From NCBI GenBank assembly GCA_964344565.1, contig CAYFNT010000001.1, forward strand, positions 186,001 to 250,000: a DNA stretch of 64,000 nucleotides, written 5' to 3'. The first letter of the stretch is position 1, and each line of letters opens with the position of its first letter. Of the stretch, positions 25,986-32,986 are shown one piece after another. The position numbers and the translations under genes are program-made. The stretch is from JACNKJ01 sp964344565 (lineage in GTDB: Bacteria; Krumholzibacteriota; Krumholzibacteriia; JACNKJ01). The notes under the pieces are model-generated. The model searched no databases and was not told the origin of the DNA. It saw nothing but the letters and a program-made list of their open reading frames with translations.

Positions 25986-26033
25986 ATGCATGAGGAATCC
26001 GGACGTCTGTCCTTACGATTCTCCCTCGACTAG
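25986..26033 (+). pseudogene. Relic of a sorting-domain C-terminus (plus strand)
   Basis: A short plus-strand frame ends MHEESGRLSLRFSLD-stop. It closely resembles the true C-terminus DHEESGRLTLIK of the 1059-residue protein at 3792-6971. It abuts the minus-strand relic head to head, so two tail fragments in opposite orientation have been joined. Confidence 0.5.
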
Positions 26034-26303
26034 ATCAGGGACGGTAGTCCGCCAACGAGCTCGGTGAGCTGCAGCGCGTTCTCTCTCACCTTCCGGAGGT
26101 CATGGATCGAATCGAAGTGGGAGGGGCGGCTCCTGCCTGGCGATTTCCTGGGGCCCTGGCGAAGCGAAGGGGGAGACTGGAACACAGAGCTCTCCGCTTC
26201 GGGGATGCGTGTGATTCCCGGGGCACTGCGCCAATTCGACATCAAGCTGCGGCCCTAATACTTCATATCATTAAGTTGAATCTGGTTGTGGTCATAATTC
26301 CCC

Positions 26304-26332
26304 TTGACACCTTTCTTGCAACAGAGATAGCT
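26304..26332 (+). promoter_or_regulatory. Promoter candidate for the BMC operon regulator
   Basis: A perfect -35 TTGACA (26304-26309) lies in an AT-rich stretch before the regulator gene. A weak -10 (GATAGC, 26326-26331) sits 16 nt further on. The promoter would serve the regulator and, by read-through, the BMC genes. The poor -10 may point to activator dependence, which is inference. Confidence 0.4.
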
Positions 26333-26367
26333 TTCGATGGTGAAGCAACTCCGTCGAAAAGTATGGC

Positions 26368-26718
26368 ATGGGGAATTGGGATTTCGACGAAAACATAACT
26401 TCGCCGGCCCGACTGTCCATTCTGGCAGCCCTCGCGCCTGGTGATTCTCTTAGCTTTACGGACCTGAAGAGGAGAACGGGACTGGCCGACGGCAACCTGC
26501 ACGTCCAGACCCGCAAACTCGAGGCTGCGGGCTATGTTGAGATCCAGAAGGGCATGAAGGGCCGGCGTTCCTTTACCCAATTCCATATGACGGAGCTCGG
26601 GCTGGAGCGCTTAAAGCTTCATGTTCGAAAGTTACAGGCTATCCTGAAAACTGCCGACGTGGTGATCCGGCCAGTCCTGGCCGGTGAACGGGATGACGAT
26701 TCCCAGGTCTGGTCTTGA
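26368..26718 (+). CDS. Winged-helix transcriptional regulator (HTH_34 type)
   Basis: A 116-residue regulator with one winged helix-turn-helix. The pattern ITSPARLSILAALAPGDSL, LSFTDLKRRTGLADGNLHVQ and KLEAAGYVEIQKGMKGRRS is characteristic of the small HTH_34/MarR-like family, which acts as dimers on palindromic operators. It ends 19 bp before the RpiB-DeoC gene on the same strand, so it is probably the local regulator of the BMC operon and autoregulated. No effector domain is present beyond the dimerisation helix. There is no clear Shine-Dalgarno sequence before the ATG, which may mean weak translation. Confidence 0.82.
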   Translation: MGNWDFDENITSPARLSILAALAPGDSLSFTDLKRRTGLADGNLHVQTRKLEAAGYVEIQKGMKGRRSFTQFHMTELGLERLKLHVRKLQAILKTADVVIRPVLAGERDDDSQVWS

Positions 26719-26737
26719 ATTCGTGAGGTAGAGCTCA

Positions 26738-28075
26738 GTGCAAGTCATTGTCGGATCGGATCATGCGGGCTTCGAGCTGAAGCAGCTCCTGGCCGAGCAC
26801 CTGCGTGGCCAGGGGCACTCCGTGATCGACGTGGGGACTTCATCGTCTGAAGCAGTGGACTATCCCGTCTTCGCCCGCGCTGTGGCCGAGGCCGTGGCCG
26901 GGGGGCGGGGCGAGCGCGGAGTCATCGTGGATGGCGCGGGAATCGGCTCGGCCATGGCCGCGAACAAGGTGCCGGGCGTGCGGGCGGCCCTGGCCTACGA
27001 CCTCTCCAGTGCCCGAAACAGCCGTGAGCACAACAACGCCAACGTGCTCAGCCTGGGAGCCGGACTCATCGGACCGGCACTGGCGAAGCAGATCGTCGAC
27101 GTATTTCTGTCCACCGACTGCACCGAGGAGCGGCACCTGCGGCGGGCTGACCTCATCGAAAGCGCGGCAAGCGCTGCGGCCACCTCCGCCGGGACGGGTG
27201 AGAGCCCGGCGGAGGCAGGCCCTCTTGAATTGGGCGAGGCGGATCTGGACCGCATCGTCGACCGGCTCGAGCTCATGCTGGGCGCCCGTCTCGCAGGTGG
27301 GAAGGCGCCCGGCGTGGCCGACCAGCCGGATACGGCCCGCAGGATCCTCGAAATGGGAGCTGGGGCTCTCAGCGCGGGGCCGGCCGCCGCCAACGGCATC
27401 CCCGAGGACATCGCCCACACCATCGACCACACCCTCCTCAAGGCCGATGCCACCCGCGAGCAGGTGGTCGAACTCTGCGCCCAGGCGCGGGAGTACGGAT
27501 TCCGCTCGGTCTGCGTGAATCCAGTCTGGATCGCCACGGTGGCGAAAGAACTCATGGGCTCTCCCGTGCTTGCCTGCTCCGTGGTGGGCTTTCCGCTGGG
27601 AGCGGCCACCCCCGAGGTGAAGGGCCTGGAGGCGCGCCGCGCCATCCGCGACGGGGCCCGCGAGATCGACATGGTGCTCAACGTGGGCGCCCTCAAGAGC
27701 GACGACCTGGATCTGGTGCTGAAGGACATCCGCGCCGTCACCGAGGCCTGCCGCGACGGCAGCGCCGTGTGCAAGGTCATCCTCGAGACGGCCATGCTCG
27801 ACGATGACGAGAAACGAACGGCATGCCGTCTCGCCCGCAAGGCTCGCGCGCACTTCGTGAAGACCTCCACGGGCTTCGGCCCCGGCGGAGCCACCGCCGA
27901 GGACGTGGCCCTCATGGCCGAGGAGGTCCGCGGCGCGGGCATGGAAGTGAAGGCCTCCGGGGGCATCCGAAGTTTCAGCGACGCGCGGCGCATGCTATCG
28001 GCCGGCGCCACGCGAATCGGCGCCAGCGCCAGCGTGGCCATCGTGGAAGAAGCCGCCGAACTCACGGTGAGTTAG
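26738..28075 (+). CDS. RpiB-DeoC fusion, BMC cargo enzyme
   Basis: A 445-residue fusion. Residues 1-145 are a ribose-5-phosphate isomerase B/LacAB-like domain (GSDHAGFELK, AANKVPGVRAA, REHNNANVLSLG). Residues ~222-445 are deoxyribose-5-phosphate aldolase, with Schiff-base K375 in FVKTSTGF, D311 in EIDMVLNVG and K405 in EVKASGGI. DeoC splits deoxyribose-5-phosphate into glyceraldehyde-3-phosphate and acetaldehyde. The linker holds an amphipathic helix, GEADLDRIVDRLELMLGAR (166-184), resembling the N-terminal encapsulation peptide of the neighbouring aldehyde dehydrogenase. At the position of the RpiB catalytic Cys (CGTGIG) the protein has D65 (DGAGIG), so the isomerase half may be altered or inactive. 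The start is GTG after GAGGTAGAG. This cargo pair matches sugar-phosphate-utilising (SPU) BMC loci. Confidence 0.92.
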   Translation: MQVIVGSDHAGFELKQLLAEHLRGQGHSVIDVGTSSSEAVDYPVFARAVAEAVAGGRGERGVIVDGAGIGSAMAANKVPGVRAALAYDLSSARNSREHNNANVLSLGAGLIGPALAKQIVDVFLSTDCTEERHLRRADLIESAASAAATSAGTGESPAEAGPLELGEADLDRIVDRLELMLGARLAGGKAPGVADQPDTARRILEMGAGALSAGPAAANGIPEDIAHTIDHTLLKADATREQVVELCAQAREYGFRSVCVNPVWIATVAKELMGSPVLACSVVGFPLGAATPEVKGLEARRAIRDGAREIDMVLNVGALKSDDLDLVLKDIRAVTEACRDGSAVCKVILETAMLDDDEKRTACRLARKARAHFVKTSTGFGPGGATAEDVALMAEEVRGAGMEVKASGGIRSFSDARRMLSAGATRIGASASVAIVEEAAELTVS

Positions 28076-28082
28076 GAGAGTC

Positions 28083-28709
28083 ATGGTCGATCTTAGAGCC
28101 TACGTCTTCCTGGACAGCCTCCAGCCGCAGTTCGCCAGCTTCCTGGCCACGGTGGCCCAGGGCTTCCTTCCCCGGGTGGGGCAGGCCAGCCTTTTCGTGG
28201 AGATCAGCCCGGGCATCGAGATCAACCGCGTCACGGATCTGGCTCTCAAGTCGACCCACGTGACCCCCGGCATGCAGATCGTGGAGCGTCTCTACGGCAT
28301 GCTGGAAATCCACTCGGACAGCCAGGCCGACATCCGGGCCGCGGGCCGGGCCATTCTCGAGGGTCTGGAGATCGACGAGGAATCGCGCATGGCGCCGCGG
28401 GTGCTCTCGAACACGGTGGTGCGCCATCTGGACGATCACCAGACCATGCTCATCAATCGCATGCGGCACGGCAATCTCATACTCGCGGGACAGACCCTCT
28501 TCGTGCTCGAGTGCGAACCGGCGGCCTATGCCGCGCTGGCCGCCAACGAGGCGGAGAAGGCCGCGGACATCAATATCCTCGAGGTGCGCACCTTCGGCAG
28601 TTTCGGGCGCGTCTACCTCGGAGGCGAAGAGCGCGACATCGCCGTGGCCCAGCCGGCGGCCGTGAAGGCCATCGAAGAGCTGGGCGGACGGACGGTTACG
28701 AAGAAGTAG
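28083..28709 (+). CDS. BMC-T tandem-domain shell protein, double-stacking type
   Basis: A 208-residue trimeric shell protein with two fused BMC domains. It closely resembles, from memory, the stacked BMC-T proteins of the Haliangium ochraceum shell: RAYVFLDSLQPQFASFLATV, INRVTDLALKSTHVTPGMQI and the second-domain phrases ILAGQTLFVLE and AANEAEKAADI. Such trimers form double layers with a gated central pore that is thought to pass larger metabolites. It starts 7 bp after the fusion enzyme, with GGAGAG as its ribosome-binding site. Confidence 0.9.
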   Translation: MVDLRAYVFLDSLQPQFASFLATVAQGFLPRVGQASLFVEISPGIEINRVTDLALKSTHVTPGMQIVERLYGMLEIHSDSQADIRAAGRAILEGLEIDEESRMAPRVLSNTVVRHLDDHQTMLINRMRHGNLILAGQTLFVLECEPAAYAALAANEAEKAADINILEVRTFGSFGRVYLGGEERDIAVAQPAAVKAIEELGGRTVTKK

Positions 28710-28727
28710 TCCATATAAGGAGGAATG

Positions 28728-29024
28728 ATGGCTGAAGCCTTGGGCATGATCGAATGCAGGAGCTTCCCCGCGATGGTGGAGGCGGCCGACGCGATGGTGA
28801 AGGCCGCGCGCGTCGAACTGGTTAGCTACGAGAAGACCGGCGGCGGATACACCACCGCGGTGATTCGCGGCGACGTGGCCGCCGTGAAGGCCGCCTGCGA
28901 CGCCGGGCAGACCGCCGCGGCCCGCGTGGGCGAGATGGTGGCCGTGCACATCATCGCGCGTCCCCACAGCAACGTGGACATGGTCATCCCGCTCGGCCGT
29001 CAGGCCGAACCCGCGAAGAAGTAA
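28728..29024 (+). CDS. BMC-H hexameric shell protein
   Basis: A 98-residue single-domain (Pfam BMC) protein forming the hexagonal facets of the shell. The typical order is visible: ALGMIECRSFPAMVEAADAM, then VKAARVELVSYEKTGGG with the pore loop KTGGG at about 37-41, then TTAVIRGDVAAVKAACDAG and VAVHIIARPH. It is the only BMC-H in the locus, so it should be the major facet protein. AAGGAGG lies 4 bases before this ATG. An ATG three bases upstream is too close to that site. Its stop overlaps the next start by one base. Confidence 0.94.
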   Translation: MAEALGMIECRSFPAMVEAADAMVKAARVELVSYEKTGGGYTTAVIRGDVAAVKAACDAGQTAAARVGEMVAVHIIARPHSNVDMVIPLGRQAEPAKK

Positions 29025-29320
29025 TGAATCTCGCGAAGGTTCTGGGAACCGTGATCGCCACGCGCAAGGAGGACAGCCTCGAGGGGCTGAAGTTTCTCCT
29101 GCTCGGCGTCGTGGACAGCGAAGGCGAGGCCACCGGCGCCAGCCTGGTGGCCGCCGACGCCGTCGGCGCCGGAGTGGGCGAGTTCGTGCTCTTCGCCACC
29201 GGCTCATCGGCCCGGCAGACGCGCATGACCGACGCCCGTCCCTGCGACGCGGTGGTCATGGCCATCGTGGACAGCTGGGAGATCGAGGGCGAGGAGCGCT
29301 ACAAGAAGGGCGCGGAGTAG
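29024..29320 (+). CDS. BMC-P pentameric vertex protein (EutN/CcmL type) 1
   Basis: A 98-residue EutN/CcmL-family protein that caps shell vertices as a pentamer. The family order is clear: LAKVLGTVIATRKEDSLEGL, FLLLGVVDSEG, VAADAVGAGVGEFVLFATGS with the conserved DxVGAGxGE turn, then VVMAIVDSWEI. It overlaps the BMC-H stop by a single base (TAATG). It is one of three vertex proteins in the operon, which parallels shells with one standard and two variant pentamers. Confidence 0.93.
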   Translation: MNLAKVLGTVIATRKEDSLEGLKFLLLGVVDSEGEATGASLVAADAVGAGVGEFVLFATGSSARQTRMTDARPCDAVVMAIVDSWEIEGEERYKKGAE

Positions 29321-29323
29321 GCC

Positions 29324-30775
29324 ATGGCGACACTGAGCGACCAGCAGGTGGACCGCATCGCGGCCCGCCTCGCCGAGCGGATGAGTCTCCAGTCTCCGGT
29401 CCCGAGTCGCCAACATTCGGCGGATCGCGGGCAGGAGGTTGCGAGCTGCGGCGATGGGATTTTCGAATCCCTCGACGAGGCCGTCGAAGCGGCGGGCATC
29501 GCCTTCCGCCGTCTTGGCGACGAATCCCTCGGTCTTCGCGAGAAGATCATCGCCAATCTGCGCGAGGTCTTCCTGGCCGAGGTCGAGTCGCTGTCGCGGG
29601 AGGCCTGCGAGGAAACGGGTCTGGGTCGCGTGGAGGACAAGATCCTCAAGAACCGGCTGGTCACCCTGAAGACGCCCGGCGTGGAGGATCTCGCGCCCGC
29701 CGCGTCCACCGGGGACGCCGGTCTCACCCTCTTCGAGCCAGCGCCCTTCGGAGTGATCGGCGCCATCACGCCGGTGACCAATCCCACATCCACCATCATC
29801 TGCAACGCCATCGGCATGCTGGCCGCGGGCAACGCCGTGGTCTTCAACGTGCATCCCAGCGCGAAGCAGGTGTCGATGCGCACGCTGCGCTTGCTCAACC
29901 GCGCCGTGCAGGAAGTTGGCGGACCGCCCAACCTGGCCACGGCGGTGGCCGAACCGACCATCGAGAGCGCCCAGGCGCTAATGCGTCACGATGGCGTGCG
30001 ACTGCTGGTGGTCACCGGCGGCGCGGGCGTGGTGCGCGAAGCCATGGCCAGCGGTAAACGTGCAATCTGCGCGGGGCCGGGCAATCCGCCGGTGGTGGTC
30101 GATGAAACGGCCGACCTCGAACAGGCAGGCCGCCATATCGTGGCCGGGGCGAGCCTCGACAACAACATCATCTGCGTGGACGAGAAGGAAGTCTTCGTGG
30201 TGGACGAGGCCGCCGAAGATCTGCTGGCCTCGATGAAGTCGGCGGGGGCCTATCTGCTCGACGCGGCCGAGATGCGCCGACTCGAACGCGAGATCTTCGA
30301 AGAGACCCGCGGGCCCGGCAAACCGGGCGTGGTGCGAAAGGAACTCATCGGCAAGAACGCCGGGGAAATCCTGGCCCGCATCGGCGTGAGCGTGGGCGAA
30401 GACTGCCGTCTGGCCGTGGCGGAGGTGCCGGTGGATCACCCGCTCATCTGGACCGAGCAGATGATGCCCGTGCTACCCGTGGCTCGAGTGGAGTCGGTGG
30501 AAAGAGGCATCCAGCTCGCGAAGGCCGCCGAACACGGCTTCGGCCACAGCGCCAGCATGCACTCCCGCGACATCGACGCCCTCAGCCGCATGGCCCGCGC
30601 GATCAACACGAGCATCTTCGTGAAGAACGGGCCCATTTACGCGGGACTCGGCGAGGGCGGCGAAGGCTACACCAGCTTCACCATCGCCAGTCCCACCGGC
30701 GAGGGGCTTACCGGTCCTCAAAGCTTCAGCCGCCGGCGCCGCTGCGTGCTCGTGGATCACTTCAGGATCGTATGA
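29324..30775 (+). CDS. BMC aldehyde dehydrogenase (EutE/PduP-like)
   Basis: A 483-residue CoA-acylating-type aldehyde dehydrogenase expected to oxidise acetaldehyde to acetyl-CoA with NAD+ and CoA inside the compartment. Residues 4-20 (LSDQQVDRIAARLAERM) form the amphipathic encapsulation peptide typical of BMC cargo. The catalytic residue is C284 in DNNIIC, followed by VDEKEVFVV as in PduP/EutE. The cofactor region PFGVIGAITPVTNP (about 141-154) is conserved. It lies between shell genes, and its stop overlaps the next start (ATGA). No phosphotransacylase or alcohol dehydrogenase is in this locus, so recycling of NAD+ and CoA inside the shell must be done by products encoded elsewhere. Confidence 0.93.
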   Translation: MATLSDQQVDRIAARLAERMSLQSPVPSRQHSADRGQEVASCGDGIFESLDEAVEAAGIAFRRLGDESLGLREKIIANLREVFLAEVESLSREACEETGLGRVEDKILKNRLVTLKTPGVEDLAPAASTGDAGLTLFEPAPFGVIGAITPVTNPTSTIICNAIGMLAAGNAVVFNVHPSAKQVSMRTLRLLNRAVQEVGGPPNLATAVAEPTIESAQALMRHDGVRLLVVTGGAGVVREAMASGKRAICAGPGNPPVVVDETADLEQAGRHIVAGASLDNNIICVDEKEVFVVDEAAEDLLASMKSAGAYLLDAAEMRRLEREIFEETRGPGKPGVVRKELIGKNAGEILARIGVSVGEDCRLAVAEVPVDHPLIWTEQMMPVLPVARVESVERGIQLAKAAEHGFGHSASMHSRDIDALSRMARAINTSIFVKNGPIYAGLGEGGEGYTSFTIASPTGEGLTGPQSFSRRRRCVLVDHFRIV

Positions 30776-31386
30776 TGAAGCATCCGGCCCTCGCACTTCT
30801 CGAGTTCGACAGCGTGGCGGCTGGCATCGCCGCGGCCGACGCCATGACCAAGCGCGCGCCCATAGCCCTGCTCCGTTGCGGCACCGTGCATCCCGGACGC
30901 TATCTGGTGTTGCTGGGCGGTTCGGTGGCCAGCGTGGAAGAAGCGCACGCCCTCGGCCGCGAAATGGAACTGCTCGGCGACGAAGTTCTGCTTCCCGATG
31001 TGCACGAGCAGGTCTACGGCGGCGCCGTCGGCGAAAGGCGCGAGCTCGAAGCCGAGGCCCTGGGCGTGTTGGAAACGATCTCGGCGCCCGCCGTTCTGCG
31101 GGCGGCCGATGCAGCGGTGAAAGGCGCCATGGTGGACCTGGCCGAGATTCGATTCAGCGACGATCTCGGCGGCCGCGCCTTCGCGCTCTTCGACGGGCCC
31201 CTGCACGAGGTGGAGGCCGCCCTCGAAATCGGATCCTCTCGACTTGCAGCCGACCGGCTTCTCGCCACGCGACTCCTGCCGAGACTCGACGGCAACCTGC
31301 GCAAGCTGCTCGTCCAGGCCACGCGCTTCGGCGAGGTCGAGGGCCTCGTTCCCGAAGGCGCCGAGGAGAGCCATGTTCCTGGGTAA
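30772..31386 (+). CDS. BMC-T tandem-domain shell protein, single-layer type
   Basis: A 204-residue tandem-BMC trimer subunit. The first domain reads LALLEFDSVAAGIAAADAMTK, then LLRCGTVHPGRYLVLLGG, and the second ISAPAVLRAADAAVKGAMVD with AFALFDGPLHEVEAALEIG, as in the single-layer BMC-T1 of Haliangium. The spacing resembles EutL/PduB-independent BMC-T proteins. The start ATG overlaps the aldehyde dehydrogenase stop, giving translational coupling. A cysteine in the first domain (LRCG) lies near the pore and could take part in metal or redox chemistry, which is inference. Confidence 0.9.
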   Translation: MMKHPALALLEFDSVAAGIAAADAMTKRAPIALLRCGTVHPGRYLVLLGGSVASVEEAHALGREMELLGDEVLLPDVHEQVYGGAVGERRELEAEALGVLETISAPAVLRAADAAVKGAMVDLAEIRFSDDLGGRAFALFDGPLHEVEAALEIGSSRLAADRLLATRLLPRLDGNLRKLLVQATRFGEVEGLVPEGAEESHVPG

Positions 31387-31654
31387 GGTCATCGGCACCC
31401 TGGTTCCCGCCACCGTCTACGAAGGGCTCGAGGGCGTGCCCATGCTCTGGGTGCAGCCCCTGGACAAGCACGGCAGGCCGGAGGGCCGTCCCATGATCTG
31501 CGCCGACGGCACGCGCATGGCCGGCCTCGGAGAAACGGTGTACTGGGAGGCCAGCCGCGAGGCGGCCCTGACCCTCGAGCCCTGGTTCGTGCCCGTGGAC
31601 CATGCGGTGGTGGGCATCGTGGACGGCACCCAGATCGACGAGGAGGCGCCATGA
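31373..31654 (+). CDS. BMC-P pentameric vertex protein 2
   Basis: A 93-residue EutN/CcmL-type protein: FLGKVIGTLVPATVYEGLEG, PMLWVQPLDKHG, then ICADGTRMAGLGETVYWEAS and AVVGIVDGTQI. The usual DxVGAG turn is replaced by DGTRMAGLGE, marking it as a divergent vertex paralogue. Its ATG is 14 bp inside the preceding BMC-T gene, with GAGGAG just upstream, and its end overlaps the next gene by 4 bp. Confidence 0.9.
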   Translation: MFLGKVIGTLVPATVYEGLEGVPMLWVQPLDKHGRPEGRPMICADGTRMAGLGETVYWEASREAALTLEPWFVPVDHAVVGIVDGTQIDEEAP

Positions 31655-31920
31655 TTCTCGGGCGCGTGGCCGGACGCATCTACTCGACCATCCATCATCC
31701 CATCGTGGAGAATCAGAAGCTGCTCGTGGTGGACAAGCTTGGCGCCGACGGCAAGCGTAGCGGCGCCTATCTCATCGCCATGGACGCCGTGGGCGCCGGC
31801 GCGGGGGAGACCGTGCTGGTGCTCGACGAGGGTAACGGCGCCCGGCAGATACTCGGCGACAAGACCGCGCCGGTGCGTTCCATGGTGGTGGGCATCGTGG
31901 ACGGAGTGCACGCCGAATGA
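31651..31920 (+). CDS. BMC-P pentameric vertex protein 3
   Basis: An 89-residue EutN/CcmL-family pentamer: ILGRVAGRIYSTIHHPIVEN, LLVVDKLGADG, AMDAVGAGAGETVLVLDEG with the conserved turn, and VVGIVDGVH. It is the third vertex protein of the locus. It overlaps the previous gene (ATGA) and the following lipoprotein gene (ATGA), so the whole block from the aldehyde dehydrogenase onward is translationally coupled. Confidence 0.92.
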   Translation: MILGRVAGRIYSTIHHPIVENQKLLVVDKLGADGKRSGAYLIAMDAVGAGAGETVLVLDEGNGARQILGDKTAPVRSMVVGIVDGVHAE

Positions 31921-32921
31921 AGAAGATCATCGCACTGTTCGCCCTTGCGGCCCTGACCGCCTGCGGAACCGGCTCGGACGATCGCGGCAAGGTCTACCTG
32001 CCCCAGTTCACCCTTCCCTACGGCGGCAGCAAGGTGCTGGTCTATTCCTATCCCGACCTGAACTACGAAGGCGAGATCGAGTCGGGGGACCTGGCCATGC
32101 ATCCGGTGAAACGTCCCGGCAGCGATGAGATCTGGATCTGTTGCGAGGGGAGTCGCGACATCGCCGTGATCGACCGGCGAAGCGATACCCTGCTACTCAG
32201 ATTCAGATTGGGCATGGCGGCTCAGGGCGGCGCCTTCACTCCCGACGGGTCCCTCTTCGTGGTGGCCCACGGCGCGCAGATCGCCTTCGCCAAGGGCGCG
32301 GCCAAGGCCTCCATCATCGACGCCGAGAAGCGGGAAATTCTCGCGACCTTGGACGTGGGGGCCGATCCCTTCGACGTCGCCGTTTCGCCGGACGGTCGCG
32401 AGGCCTACGTCGCCGGCAACGGCAATCATTCGATCGCACGCATCGATCTGGAGACCCGCGAGCTTACCGGTACCGTCGCCACCGGGCCGGGGCCCTTCAC
32501 GTTGAGCATCGACGGAGAAACCGATCGTCTCTACGTGGCCTGTCGCGGGGAGGACGAGAACTCCTCGGGCGCCGTCTTCGTGCATGGGCTTCCCGAACTG
32601 GAGGTTCTGGAGATCATCGACTCGAGCGCGCATCCCGTGCAGGTTCTTCCCATGGCCGAGGGCTTCTATCTGCTCGAAGCGGACATGGAAGGGGGCGGGC
32701 GACTGCGAAGCTTCCATCCGGATGAGGGGCTGACCGATCGCTTAGCCTTCGAAGGCAGTCCGGGGCTGGGCGCTCTGAGCCCCTCGGGCCGGTGGCTTCT
32801 CACCACGGTGGGCGGCCAGGAGCTGCTCTGCCTGGACCTGGAATCGAACCGCGTCCGCGAGCGTCGCCGGCTCGGCCATGCGGGGTCCAACTCCCTCGTC
32901 CTCGACCTGGAATTGGACTGA
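31917..32921 (+). CDS. YncE-like beta-propeller lipoprotein coupled to the BMC operon
   Basis: A 334-residue predicted lipoprotein (signal peptide, lipobox ALTAC, Cys16). The mature protein is a YVTN/YncE-like seven-bladed propeller: repeated phrases are DEIWICCEGSRDIAVIDRRS, GGAFTPDGSLFVVAHG, DPFDVAVSPDGREAYVAGNG and FTLSIDGETDRLYVACRG. Its ATG overlaps the stop of the last vertex gene, so it is made from the same message as the microcompartment although it would be outside the cytoplasm. Possible roles are binding of nucleic-acid debris or an unrelated surface function. Neither is demonstrated. Confidence 0.82.
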   Translation: MKKIIALFALAALTACGTGSDDRGKVYLPQFTLPYGGSKVLVYSYPDLNYEGEIESGDLAMHPVKRPGSDEIWICCEGSRDIAVIDRRSDTLLLRFRLGMAAQGGAFTPDGSLFVVAHGAQIAFAKGAAKASIIDAEKREILATLDVGADPFDVAVSPDGREAYVAGNGNHSIARIDLETRELTGTVATGPGPFTLSIDGETDRLYVACRGEDENSSGAVFVHGLPELEVLEIIDSSAHPVQVLPMAEGFYLLEADMEGGGRLRSFHPDEGLTDRLAFEGSPGLGALSPSGRWLLTTVGGQELLCLDLESNRVRERRRLGHAGSNSLVLDLELD

Positions 32922-32933
32922 GTACCGCCCCGC

Positions 32934-32962
32934 TTGTGATTCTCCTTCGTTCGATCTAAACT
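32934..32962 (+). promoter_or_regulatory. Promoter candidate for the 32987 gene
   Basis: TTGTGA (32934-32939) and TAAACT (32957-32962) are spaced 17 nt apart, each matching consensus at 4 of 6 bases, 25 bp before the ATG. Weak by itself, but the position is right and the gap to the upstream gene is short. Confidence 0.35.
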
Positions 32963-32986
32963 GGCTCCTGGACGAGGAGGTCGACG

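Larger units (their letters stand above)
25809..26367. other. Gene-free stretch with relic sequence
   Basis: About 560 bp between the propeller lipoprotein and the winged-helix regulator. It contains the minus-strand sorting-domain relic (25812-25983) and the plus-strand relic (25986-26033). The segment 26040-26260 has short open frames in several phases with no recognisable family. An AT-rich region follows with a promoter candidate (26304-26332) for the regulator. I see no intact gene in it. Confidence 0.6.

Noticed and set aside
24099..25991. 630-residue minus-strand frame opposite the propeller lipoprotein
   Set aside because: Mostly antisense shadow. Only its first ~50 residues are meaningful, as the sorting-domain relic recorded separately.
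26064..26258. 64-residue plus-strand frame in the gene-free stretch
   Set aside because: Begins without a ribosome-binding site and shows no family. Several frames are open there, as expected for degraded coding DNA. Kept only as part of the relic region.
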